Notes under the pieces: model-generated
The model's input: the letters and a program-made list of their open reading frames with translations, nothing else
Told to the model about the DNA's origin: nothing
Database searches by the model: none
NCBI GenBank assembly: GCA_903897565.1
Contig: CAIUCF010000684.1
Location: 1 to 13,259 of the forward strand
Source: an uncultured Rhodospirillales bacterium
Lineage (GTDB): Bacteria; Pseudomonadota; Alphaproteobacteria; ATCC43930; CGMCC-115725
DNA length: 13,259 nt
Reading direction: 5' to 3'
Translations under genes and position numbers: made by a program
Shown here: positions 6,989 through 13,259 of the stretch, in pieces
How positions within the stretch are numbered: position 1 is the stretch's first letter
How the letters are laid out: each line of letters starts with the position of its first letter

Positions 6989-8230
6989 TCAGGAAATGTA
7001 ATTCAACAGCGACAGGTTCAAGGTCGAGGCCGTGACCTTGTAGGTCGCCTGCAACTGCGTCTGCACTGCGCTCAATTCCTCGGCGATGGTGGCGGAGTCG
7101 ATCGCCGTGATGCCGGTGGTCTGCGATTTCAGGGTCGCCAATGTCTGGGTATGGATCGCATTCGCGCTGGAGATCTGACCCTCGACCGAGGTCAGGCCGG
7201 CGAGGAGTCCGCCGGTGCCGCCGAGCCCGGTCACCGCGGGATTGGTCGCCGAACCGTTGATGGCATCGGCGACCAGATTGGTGGCGTTGGATAGATACGC
7301 GGTTTGCTGTGCCGCGGTGGTGCCGGTGGCGGTCACTGCCTGCGCATTCTGCAAGGCATAGATCAGGGACTGGATCGTCGGATTGTTCGCTGTGATGCCG
7401 TAGCTGATCGCCGGCTCGTTCTGGGCGATCACCGCCGTCTGCTGCGCATAGGCAGCCCCCACCGGCGTGCCATATCCGGGGGCCTGGGTATCATAGGCGG
7501 GCAGGGCCGACACGGCGCTGCCGCCCGAGGTATAGGGATTGGTGAACGTCGACCCGACCAGATCGATATGGGTCGCATCGATGACGTTGATCGTCCAAGT
7601 GCCGTTGGCCTCGGTCGTCCCATTGACCCCCGTGATCGCAAGCTGTTGCCCCGAGGTCAGGCCGGCGGTCGAGCCGACGGTCAGCCGGACGAGGCCGCCG
7701 CCGTTGTTGGCGGCGCCTGAAACGGCCGTCGGCTGCGGCACGATGGTCGGCGACGCCGCCGGGCTCGCCAGCGGCGTCAGCTGCGTCAGATCGGTGACCG
7801 GCGCTGTCGTGTAGCGGCTGCCGGAATAGAGGTAGCGATCGCCGACCTGGGAATTGAGGGTCGCGGTCACGTCCGTCAGCAGCCCTTTGACGGTGGTCGA
7901 GAGCTGCGCGAGCGAGGCCGGACTGCTGGTCTGGGTGCTGGCGAGCACCTTCTGCAGGGTCGTTGCATCGCTCTGGAGCTGGGCGATCGTGGCGTCGTAA
8001 GCGGTGAGGTAGTTCTGGATCGTCGTGTTGTTGGCGACGTAGCCCTGCTCGGCCTGGGTACTTGCCTGCAGGTTCAGGAGGGTGGAGGCACTGCTGCCGT
8101 AATCGGCGACAGATTGCCCGTTCTCGCCAGAAGCCAGTTGCTGCGACAGCTTGTTGAGTTGGTTCTGGCTGGCGGACATCAGCGCCTGCGTGTGCAGGAA
8201 GGTGCTAGTGGCGGTGACAGAGTTGCTCAT
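6989..8230 (-). CDS. flgL: Flagellar hook-associated protein FlgL (HAP3), with inserted FCCH-like domain
   Basis: A 413-aa secreted junction protein between hook and filament. Flagellin-like terminal helices are visible: residues 1-105 (SQNQLNKLSQQLASG then a Gln/Leu/Ser coiled region) and 320-413 (a heptad-like Ile/Leu stretch ending LSLLNYIS), with the family's YLYSGSRY element near 133-140. Residues about 168-242 form an insertion unlike ordinary FlgL: Gly-rich lead-in, LTVGSTAGLTSGQ, ITGVNGT, EANGTWTI, DATHIDL, then YTSGG. This is the pattern of the small beta domain labelled E1-FCCH-like in phage and secreted proteins. Only 8 Lys/Arg and about 18 Asp/Glu by my count. The gene starts 15 nt after flgK, with AAAGG eight bases before the ATG, and its position after flgE-flgK supports FlgL over flagellin. 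No RNA terminator follows it. Confidence 0.88.
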   Translation of the reverse strand: MSNSVTATSTFLHTQALMSASQNQLNKLSQQLASGENGQSVADYGSSASTLLNLQASTQAEQGYVANNTTIQNYLTAYDATIAQLQSDATTLQKVLASTQTSSPASLAQLSTTVKGLLTDVTATLNSQVGDRYLYSGSRYTTAPVTDLTQLTPLASPAASPTIVPQPTAVSGAANNGGGLVRLTVGSTAGLTSGQQLAITGVNGTTEANGTWTINVIDATHIDLVGSTFTNPYTSGGSAVSALPAYDTQAPGYGTPVGAAYAQQTAVIAQNEPAISYGITANNPTIQSLIYALQNAQAVTATGTTAAQQTAYLSNATNLVADAINGSATNPAVTGLGGTGGLLAGLTSVEGQISSANAIHTQTLATLKSQTTGITAIDSATIAEELSAVQTQLQATYKVTASTLNLSLLNYIS

Positions 8231-8245
8231 CGTGCTAGCCTTTCA

Positions 8246-9736
8246 TCAGACGGCCGCGAACAGCGTCTGCTGCAGTTTGTCGACGGCCCCGATGATCTTG
8301 GCCGCCGCATTGTATGAGTTCTGCAGCACGACGAGCAGGGACAGCTGCTGATCGAGGTTGACGCCCGACGCGCCCTGATAGCTCGTCTTCGCGGTCGAAA
8401 GATTGGCGCTCGCGGTCGTGGCGTTGGTCTGTGCTGCCGAAGACCGGGAGGACTGGTCCGAGGCGATGATGGTCGCGATCTGGCTGAGCGTGCCCGACGT
8501 CGCCGTGATGTTGGTGGTGCCGCCGCCGAACGCCATGCTCTGACCAAGCACGGCCGTCACGGCTGCGCCCGCCGATTGCTTGATCGTCTGGATCGCGGTG
8601 TTCGGGGAAACCACCGAGGTCAGCGCCGGGTTGACCACGAGGTTGTTGGCATCGTTGGGCGAGGTCGCCGTCGGCGTGTTGATCACGAACAGGTTGCTGG
8701 CCAATTCGTTGGTGTTGGTCGGGCTGGCATTGTTGTAGGCAGCCTGGAACGCGGTCGGGGTGGCCGGTGGCGCGGCGTAGAGCAGATCCGCGAAGTTGTT
8801 GAGCTGCTGTTGCAGTTTCGCCAGCGGCGCCATCGACGGGTCGGTCGATTGGATCGCGGCGGTGTCGTTGCGCAGGATGTTGAGCTGGGCGCCGATCTCG
8901 CCGCCGGAAACGCTGCCATTCACCGCGGTCTGGTTGGGATCCGTCGTAAGGTAGAGGACGCCCGAGGGCTGTTGCCCGGCCACGGGCGTCTCTCCCGGGG
9001 CGCTGTTCCCCGGGTTGAAGCCGAACTGGCTCGCGGTCTGGTCCAGCAGGGTCACGCCGTCGGGGGTGGAGAGATAGATCGTGCCGTTATTGTTCATCTG
9101 CTGGCGGATCGGCACCAGTTTCGCGACCTGGGCGATCAACTGGTCGCGTTGGTCTTCCATATCGACCGACGAGCCGCCGACGGCGCGGGTCGTGACGATC
9201 TGATTATTGAGCTGCTGAATCTGCTTCAGGGTGCTGTTCAGGGTGGCGACGTCGGTGCCGATATTGCTCTGGGTCTGGCTGCGCAGGCTCTGAATGCCGC
9301 CGGTCAGGCTTTGCACTTGTTGAACGAGGTTCTGAGCCGCGCTCAGGACCTGATTCTGTGCTGTCTGGCTTTCCGGTTGACTCTGGAAGTTCTGAAAGGC
9401 CGTGACCAACTGGCCGACCGCGGTCGACAGCACCGGGTTTGTCGTGTTCGAGCCGGTCAGGCTGTCGAGCTGGGTATAGAGCTGGTTGACATAGGCGGCG
9501 GAGCCCGACGCCGTCGTCTGGCTCAAGACTTCGTTCTGCAGGGTCTGGTCGACCGCGCGGGTCACGGACACCTTGACGTAGCCGAGCGCCTGCGGCTGCG
9601 GGTTCGAGGTCGTGGCGTCGCGCTGGGTGTAGTTGGGGTTCTGGGCGTTGCCGACATTCTCCGCGACCACGCCGAGCTGCTGCTGCGTAGCGAACAGCGC
9701 GGATGTTGCAGCGGAAAGCGGGTTGATCGACGACAT
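8246..9736 (-). CDS. flgK: Flagellar hook-associated protein FlgK (HAP1)
   Basis: A 496-aa secreted protein capping the hook and joining it to the filament. The N-terminus has the flagellar rod/hook signature (SALFATQQQLGVVAENVGNA around 13-32, then PNYTQRD). A long Gln-rich coiled region runs about 85-190, DMEDQRDQL lies near 191-199, and the conserved C-terminus GVNLDQQLSLLVVLQNSYN near 457-475 is followed by the terminal helix. The middle (about 240-400) is variable and Thr/Asn/Pro-rich. About 16 Lys/Arg and 24 Asp/Glu in all, a low charge content. The start at 9736 has an AAAGGAAAC ribosome binding site, 29 nt downstream of the flgE stop; flgL follows after 15 nt. The 420-aa plus-strand frame across this gene is a shadow caused by high GC. 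Confidence 0.94.
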   Translation of the reverse strand: MSSINPLSAATSALFATQQQLGVVAENVGNAQNPNYTQRDATTSNPQPQALGYVKVSVTRAVDQTLQNEVLSQTTASGSAAYVNQLYTQLDSLTGSNTTNPVLSTAVGQLVTAFQNFQSQPESQTAQNQVLSAAQNLVQQVQSLTGGIQSLRSQTQSNIGTDVATLNSTLKQIQQLNNQIVTTRAVGGSSVDMEDQRDQLIAQVAKLVPIRQQMNNNGTIYLSTPDGVTLLDQTASQFGFNPGNSAPGETPVAGQQPSGVLYLTTDPNQTAVNGSVSGGEIGAQLNILRNDTAAIQSTDPSMAPLAKLQQQLNNFADLLYAAPPATPTAFQAAYNNASPTNTNELASNLFVINTPTATSPNDANNLVVNPALTSVVSPNTAIQTIKQSAGAAVTAVLGQSMAFGGGTTNITATSGTLSQIATIIASDQSSRSSAAQTNATTASANLSTAKTSYQGASGVNLDQQLSLLVVLQNSYNAAAKIIGAVDKLQQTLFAAV

Positions 9737-9765
9737 TATGTTTCCTTTGGCGGCCTATCGCGCCG

Positions 9766-11208
9766 CTATGCCACGACCTGCAGCAGGGCGGTAATCAACT
9801 GGTTCGCCGTCGAGACGACCTTGGTGTTGGCGGTATAGGCTTCCTGGGCGACGATCAGATTGGTGAACTGGGTCGCGATATCGACGTTGGATTGCTCGAG
9901 GCTCGACGCCGTGATCGTGCCGGCGCCGTTTGCGCCGGAAACGCTCAGCTGCGCCTGGCCGCTGGTCGAGGTCTGGGCATAGGTCTCGCCGGACAGCGCC
10001 TGCAGGTTCTGCGAAGCGTTGAACTGGGCGACCGGGACCTGGAAGTATTTCAGCGAGTTGCCGTTGGTGTAGTTCAGGCTGACATAGCCGTTGTTGTCGA
10101 TGCTGATGTTCGAGAACGTGCCTTGGGCGGCGCCGTTGGCGGTCAGCGACTGCACGGCGACCGAGGTGCCGGAATACTGGGTCAGCCCGGAGCTGCCGCC
10201 GAAGGTGCCGAAGTTCAGGGAGATATTCTGGACGACGCCGTTGGCATCGGTGAACGGGATGGTGACCTTGGCGGCAGTGCCGGATACCGCCTGGGCGGCG
10301 GCCGAGGGAATGGTCATCGCGGCGCCAGTGCCGTAAGGCGTCGGATTCGCCACTGAGTTGGTGGCGGAGGCGGGGGTGCCGTCGGTGACGCTCTGGAGTG
10401 CGCCGGCCGGGAACGCAAGCGAGCCGTCAGGCAATGTGGTGACATTGGAGCCGTTCGCGAATGTCAGGTTGAGGACGTAATTACCAGCCGTCCCCTGCGC
10501 TTCCGTTCCCTGCAGCCCAGGTGTCGAGATGCTGGCGGTCCATTGGTTGGGAATTGCCACGGGCGGCACCGCCGCGGTTACAGCCGGTGCGAATTGGATG
10601 CTCATCGTATGGGCGACGCCGAGCGGGTCGTAGACGCTGACCGTCGTTGGCGAAATCGAGGTCCCGGCGGCGGTCCCCGACGGCAGGTTGGCGGCCAGGG
10701 TTACCGTCGAGGTCGCGACCGGCGCATTGACCAGGTTCGACACCTGGATCGGCTTCAGGGACGAGGTGTTCACCGTGTTCGAGGCGGGATCGACCTGATA
10801 GCCCATCAGGTAGTCGCCCGCGCCGTTGACCAAGTAGTCGTTCTGGTCGAGCTGGAAGTCGCCGCGGCGGGTGTAGAACGTGGCGTTGGTGTTTGGCGCC
10901 GCGGTCGTGCCGGTGGAGGTCGGTTGCGCGACGGCAAAGAACCCATTCCCGGAGATCGCCAGATTGGTCGCGGTCTGGCTCGAGGCGAGCGTGCCGGCGA
11001 TGTTGTTCTGGTAGACCGGCGAGGCGACGACGCCACCCGGAGAGTTGTAGTTCTGGCTCGAATTCGTCACCAGTTCCTGGAACGACGTGCCTACGCCCTT
11101 GTAGCCGATCGTCTGCGAGTTCGCGACGTTCTGCGAAATATTGCCGATCGCCGCCTGTTGCGCGGCGAGGCCGGCATCGGCGGTGGTAAGGGCTCCGAAT
11201 AGACTCAT
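9766..11208 (-). CDS. flgE: Flagellar hook protein FlgE
   Basis: A 480-aa hook subunit exported by the flagellar type III system. The N-terminal rod/hook domain (SLFGALTTADAGLAAQQAA, then ISQNVANSQTIGYKGVGTSF to about residue 45) and the ISGNGFFAV element near 85-93 are typical of alphaproteobacterial FlgE. A FlaE-type central region with VSVYDPLGVAHTMSIQF lies near 191-207. The C-terminal helix (SNVDIATQFTNLIVAQEAY, about 438-456) is the standard hook/rod signature. Only 7 Lys/Arg and 17 Asp/Glu by my count. The ATG at 11208 has a consensus AGGAGG at 11214-11219. It is the first gene of the flgE-flgK-flgL-pseB-pseC-flaF run and lies about 25 nt below the predicted start of a sigma-54 promoter. 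Divergent to it is flbT. Confidence 0.95.
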   Translation of the reverse strand: MSLFGALTTADAGLAAQQAAIGNISQNVANSQTIGYKGVGTSFQELVTNSSQNYNSPGGVVASPVYQNNIAGTLASSQTATNLAISGNGFFAVAQPTSTGTTAAPNTNATFYTRRGDFQLDQNDYLVNGAGDYLMGYQVDPASNTVNTSSLKPIQVSNLVNAPVATSTVTLAANLPSGTAAGTSISPTTVSVYDPLGVAHTMSIQFAPAVTAAVPPVAIPNQWTASISTPGLQGTEAQGTAGNYVLNLTFANGSNVTTLPDGSLAFPAGALQSVTDGTPASATNSVANPTPYGTGAAMTIPSAAAQAVSGTAAKVTIPFTDANGVVQNISLNFGTFGGSSGLTQYSGTSVAVQSLTANGAAQGTFSNISIDNNGYVSLNYTNGNSLKYFQVPVAQFNASQNLQALSGETYAQTSTSGQAQLSVSGANGAGTITASSLEQSNVDIATQFTNLIVAQEAYTANTKVVSTANQLITALLQVVA

Positions 11209-11243
11209 CTCAACCTCCTGAGGGCTCTGTGCCGAAGCTCTCT

Positions 11244-11260
11244 TCGCAAGCGACGTTCCA
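11244..11260 (-). promoter_or_regulatory. Sigma-54 (RpoN) promoter for the flgE operon
   Basis: On the minus strand TGGAAC (11260-11255), GTCGC and TTGCGA (11249-11244) match the -24/-12 consensus TGGCACG-N4-TTGC with one mismatch (A for C) and the exact GG-N10-GC spacing. The transcription start is predicted near 11234, leaving a leader of about 25 nt that contains the AGGAGG site. Sigma-54 control of hook genes through FlbD/FliX is established in Caulobacter. A half-match to the IHF consensus (AATCAA, 11277-11282) lies just upstream, where IHF would bend DNA toward an enhancer. Confidence 0.8.
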
Positions 11261-11319
11261 GAAAATTATCGAGAGGAATCAATGCAGAAGAGTCGGAGCT
11301 TCGGTAGGATCGCGTCGGG

Positions 11320-11360
11320 CCGGGCAAAAACTGCCGGGTCGTCCTTGCCCGGCTCGGCAG
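11320..11360. promoter_or_regulatory. Palindromic enhancer-like site, or minus-strand terminator, upstream of flgE
   Basis: CCGGGCA (11320-11326) and TGCCGGG (11332-11338) form an imperfect inverted repeat around AAAAC. A second one, TGCC (11346-11349) with GGCA (11356-11359), follows. The centre is about 85-125 bp upstream of the predicted sigma-54 start, the usual place for an activator such as FlbD, whose ftr sites are GC-rich and include GGCAAA-type cores (from memory). The same bases also read on the minus strand as hairpin CTGCCG/CGGCAG (11360-11331) directly followed by TTTTT (11330-11326), the form of an intrinsic terminator that would shield the flgE operon from upstream antisense transcription. 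The two readings are not exclusive. Confidence 0.5.
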
Positions 11361-11408
11361 TCTCGGCCGCTCGCCGCCGGCCGCGGCGCTCACGCTGCAG
11401 CGTCCTTT

Positions 11409-11468
11409 CCCCACGTGGTTGATGACGCTTCCACCAGAATGCACCTGGGGTATACTGGCACTCAGTGC
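11409..11468 (+). promoter_or_regulatory. flbT promoter region with palindromes
   Basis: TATACT at 11451-11456 is a good -10 box 30 nt before the flbT ATG; the -35 (CTTCCA, 11428-11433, 17-base spacer) is poor, which suggests an activated promoter. Directly upstream lie the arms CCCCACGTG (11409-11417) and CACCTGGGG (11442-11450), complementary in 8 of 9 positions. At the predicted transcription start is the perfect odd palindrome GCACTCAGTGC (11458-11468). Either could be an operator or, if transcribed, a hairpin. Confidence 0.45.
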
Positions 11469-11485
11469 GTCGTCGAGGAGTCCTG

Positions 11486-12001
11486 ATGCCCCTGTCCATT
11501 CCGCTTCCCGCTGGAGCCAAAATCATCATCAATGGCGCCGTCATCGAGAACAGCGGTTCGGCCAACATCACACTGACGGTGCATAACAAGGCGAACATCC
11601 TGCGCGACAAGGATGTCGTGACGCCGTCGGAGGCCGATACTCCCGCCAAGGAGATCTATCACGCGGTCCAGAATGCCTATCTGTTCGAATCCAATCGCGA
11701 CGAGTGGCTGGGCGTCTCGGCCGGCTTGATGATCCAGTTCGAGCAGGCGCAGCCTGCCGCGGCGCCGGTGATCGAGCATATTCGGGAGTTGATCCGTGAG
11801 GACAAGCTCTACAACGCTCTGCGGGCCTGCCGTCGCCTGATTTCCTTCGAGGCGGGACAGCGCGCGGAGACCCCGGCGGCGACGCCGAAAGCCGAGCCGG
11901 CCGTGCGCGCGGGCGATGCCGGCAAGAAACAGGAACTGGCGGCGATCAAGGACAAGATCGCCGAGCTGGAAAAGCGGATCGCGGCGATCGATGAATCCTG
12001 A
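11486..12001 (+). CDS. flbT: Flagellin regulator FlbT
   Basis: A 171-aa cytoplasmic protein. The FlbT hallmark is clear: IIINGAVIENSG near 13-24, HNKANILRDKDVV at about 33-45, and TPAKEIYHAVQNAYL near 52-66. In Caulobacter FlbT binds the 5' leader of flagellin mRNA and lowers its stability; in other alphaproteobacteria it helps flagellin expression. The ATG at 11486 is chosen because GAGGAG lies five bases upstream and the following residues match the family start; an ATG 21 nt earlier overlaps that RBS and adds an MRRRGVL leader that the family does not have. Residues about 128-171 exceed the usual length: an Ala/Pro linker, then a Lys/Glu-rich helix (KKQELAAIKDKIAELEKRI) likely to form a coiled coil. 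It is divergent to flgE and followed 28 nt later by a GNAT gene. Its usual neighbour flaF is 7 kb away. Confidence 0.93.
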   Translation: MPLSIPLPAGAKIIINGAVIENSGSANITLTVHNKANILRDKDVVTPSEADTPAKEIYHAVQNAYLFESNRDEWLGVSAGLMIQFEQAQPAAAPVIEHIRELIREDKLYNALRACRRLISFEAGQRAETPAATPKAEPAVRAGDAGKKQELAAIKDKIAELEKRIAAIDES

Positions 12002-12029
12002 CCCGACGATCGTCATGGCGACGTGACGG

Positions 12030-12473
12030 ATGATCGTGCCGTCGCCCCCTGATGCCCTGTCGATCCGGGTCGAGCAGGAGCCCAATGCCAACGAGGTCGC
12101 CTATATCGAGCGCGGGCTCTATGGGTTCGAAGAAGGGCGACTGGGTTCGCCCGAGCATAGCCACTTCGCAGTATTCCTGCGCGATTCCGCCGGTCATGTG
12201 CAGGGCGGCGTCGACGGCCACGTGATGTGGCACCGGCTGTTCATCAAGACATTGTGGCTACCGGAAACCCTGCGAGGGCGTGGCCTCGGCACGCGGCTGA
12301 TGGCGGCGACGGAGGCCGAGGCCCTGGCGCGCGGCTGCCTCGGCATGTGGCTGACCGCACTCGGCGATCATCCTCGGCATTTTTATCTGCGGCTGGGGTT
12401 CGTGACGATCGGGGAATTGCGCGACTATGTCGGCGGGCAGTCACTCTATACGCTGGAGAAGCGCCTGGGCTGA
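12030..12473 (+). CDS. GNAT family N-acetyltransferase
   Basis: A 147-aa acetyl-CoA dependent acetyltransferase of a general stand-alone GNAT type. The acetyl-CoA pyrophosphate loop RGRGLG is at 82-87 within LPETLRGRGLGTRLM. An upstream beta strand pair (VFLRDSAGHVQGGVDG, 48-63) and the motif B region with HFYLRLGF near 117-124 are also visible. The substrate cannot be told from sequence. It starts 28 nt after flbT on the same strand with no good ribosome binding site, so it probably shares the flbT transcript; this makes a link to flagellar or sugar metabolism possible, but the family pattern does not resemble PseH. Its stop is 5 nt from the stop of a convergent small gene. Confidence 0.85.
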   Translation: MIVPSPPDALSIRVEQEPNANEVAYIERGLYGFEEGRLGSPEHSHFAVFLRDSAGHVQGGVDGHVMWHRLFIKTLWLPETLRGRGLGTRLMAATEAEALARGCLGMWLTALGDHPRHFYLRLGFVTIGELRDYVGGQSLYTLEKRLG

Positions 12474-12478
12474 GCCCT

Positions 12479-12673
12479 TCAGCGGACGCCGACCCAGATA
12501 ATCCAGCCAAGCGTCAAGACGACCACGACCCCCCACACGACCCGGAAAATGCGCCGGGCCAAGGGGGGCTTGTTGTCGTTGGCCGGTTTGACCCGGCGCA
12601 AGGCCACGGGCGGGCGAAAGGGATGGACCGTAAGGTCATCCCCATCGCCGCCGTCCCTTGCGTGGCCGTTCAC
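12479..12673 (-). CDS. Small single-pass membrane protein downstream of gltA
   Basis: A 64-aa frame starting with GTG at 12673. The first 40 residues are polar and basic, including a PANDNKPP segment often seen in small alphaproteobacterial proteins. Residues about 43-62 (IFRVVWGVVVVLTLGWIIWV) form one hydrophobic segment preceded by Arg residues, predicting a cytoplasmic N-terminus by the positive-inside rule. It begins 13 nt after the gltA stop on the same strand, so it may be translated from the gltA message. No clear Shine-Dalgarno is present. Function unknown. It could be spurious, but the clean membrane segment and tight spacing favour a gene. Confidence 0.55.
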   Translation of the reverse strand: MNGHARDGGDGDDLTVHPFRPPVALRRVKPANDNKPPLARRIFRVVWGVVVVLTLGWIIWVGVR

Positions 12674-12686
12674 CGGGTCTGGTCGA

Positions 12687-13259
12687 TCAGCGCGCCGAGA
12701 CCGGCACGTAAGCGCGGCTCGGGCTGCCGGTGTAGAGCTGACGCGGCCGGCCGATCTTCTGCTCCGGGTCGCCGATCATCTCGTTCCACTGCGAAATCCA
12801 GCCGACGGTGCGCGCGACGGCGAACAGCACGGTGAACATCGACACCGGGAAGCCCATCGCCTTCAGGATGATGCCTGAATAGAAATCGACGTTCGGGTAC
12901 AGCTTCTTCTCGATGAAGTAGTCGTCTTCGAGCGCGATGCGCTCGAGTTCCATCGCCAGTTCGAGCAGGTCGTCCTGGATGCCGAGCGCCTCGAGAACCT
13001 CGTAGCAGGTCTCGCGCATGATCTTGGCGCGCGGATCGAAATTCTTATAGACGCGGTGGCCGAAGCCCATGAGCCGGAAGGAGTCATTCTTGTCCTTGGC
13101 GCGGGCGACGAATTCGGGGATGCGGCTCTTGTGGCCGATCTCGCCGAGCATCTTCAGCACGGCTTCGTTGGCGCCGCCATGGGCGGGACCCCACAGCGAG
13201 GCGATGCCGGCGGCGATGCAGGCGAACGGGTTGGCGCCCGACGAACCGGCCAGACGGAC
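12687..13259 (-). CDS. gltA: Citrate synthase GltA (5' part off the window)
   Basis: The last 190 residues of a type II (hexameric, NADH-sensitive class) citrate synthase of about 430 aa, which condenses acetyl-CoA and oxaloacetate. Visible active-site blocks: AGSSGANPFACIAAG then GPAHGGANEAVLKMLG (catalytic His in the GPAHGG motif), MGFGHRVYKNFDPRAKIM (second His), and KLYPNVDFYSGIILKAMG (catalytic Asp), followed by FAVARTVGWISQW and IGRPRQLYTG. The C-terminus is PVSAR then TGA at 12689. The frame is open to the right edge at 13259. An internal ATG at 13160 is not the start, because family sequence continues upstream of it. It is a housekeeping gene, and its presence marks the end of the flagellar region. 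Confidence 0.97.
   Translation of the reverse strand, partial: VRLAGSSGANPFACIAAGIASLWGPAHGGANEAVLKMLGEIGHKSRIPEFVARAKDKNDSFRLMGFGHRVYKNFDPRAKIMRETCYEVLEALGIQDDLLELAMELERIALEDDYFIEKKLYPNVDFYSGIILKAMGFPVSMFTVLFAVARTVGWISQWNEMIGDPEQKIGRPRQLYTGSPSRAYVPVSAR

Noticed and set aside
5490..7001. 503-aa plus-strand open frame across pseB/pseC
   Set aside because: Antisense shadow in GC-rich DNA; composition is His/Arg/Gly-rich without family motifs, while the minus strand carries full PseB and PseC motifs.
8576..9838. 420-aa plus-strand open frame across flgK
   Set aside because: Antisense to a clear FlgK; Gly/Arg/Val-rich, no recognisable motif, no ribosome binding site.
11456..11468. TGGCAC followed by GC before flbT as a second sigma-54 promoter
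   Set aside because: The GG to GC spacing is 8 rather than 10 and there is no TTGC box.
12030..12473. GNAT protein as PseH, the missing acetyltransferase of the pseudaminic pathway
   Set aside because: Its pattern matches a general stand-alone GNAT group and it sits with flbT rather than pseBC; not enough to assign PseH.
1..13259. CRISPR array, insertion sequence, integrase, tRNA or rRNA gene
   Set aside because: No regularly spaced repeats, transposase or integrase motifs, or tRNA-like cloverleaf with a T-loop consensus were seen on reading.

Overview
The window comes from a GC-rich alphaproteobacterium. The evidence is the FlaF and FlbT flagellin regulators, which are typical of that class, together with flmA/flmB-like (pseB/pseC) flagellin-sugar genes, a sigma-54 type hook-operon promoter and an alphaproteobacterial style GltA. 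The three exported axial proteins (hook, HAP1, HAP3) have very few charged residues. This is a habit of proteins exposed to acid, so an acid-tolerant Rhodospirillales/Acetobacteraceae-like organism is my inference, not a demonstrated identity.

Layout. At the left edge, reading leftward, lie a partial HrpB-type helicase gene (runs off the edge) and, just upstream of it, flhB, the export-gate switch protein of the flagellar type III secretion system. Divergent from flhB, behind a good sigma-70-like promoter, is a 148-aa FlaG-like protein with a long Ala/Ser/Thr/Pro tail. It is followed by a small folate-dependent formyltransferase. From 11208 down to 4025, on the minus strand, runs what looks like one transcription unit: flgE (hook), flgK (HAP1), flgL (HAP3), pseB, pseC and flaF. 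Gaps are 71 nt or less, and the last three genes overlap or touch. A near-consensus sigma-54 promoter sits 26-50 nt upstream of the flgE start codon, with palindromic enhancer-like sequence about 100 bp further upstream. Divergent from flgE, on the plus strand, are flbT and a GNAT acetyltransferase. At the right edge, on the minus strand, are the 3' part of gltA (citrate synthase) and a tiny membrane protein.

How they fit together. FlhB sets the switch from hook to filament substrates. FlgE builds the hook, and FlgK and FlgL form the hook-filament junction. PseB and PseC carry out the first two committed steps from UDP-GlcNAc toward pseudaminic-acid type sugars used to glycosylate flagellin. 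FlaF and FlbT control flagellin output. No flagellin gene is in the window. The formyltransferase, next to this set and without a PseH in view, may modify the same amino sugar.

Most notable points: FlgL carries an inserted phage-type (E1-FCCH-like) beta domain; a sugar-formyltransferase candidate sits beside pseBC; PseC has a C-terminal extension that looks like a former intergenic region and holds a hairpin before flaF; flbT and flaF are split to opposite ends of the cluster; and the flgE/flbT divergent region contains several palindromes plus a terminator-like hairpin. I found no rRNA, tRNA, CRISPR array, insertion sequence or integrase.
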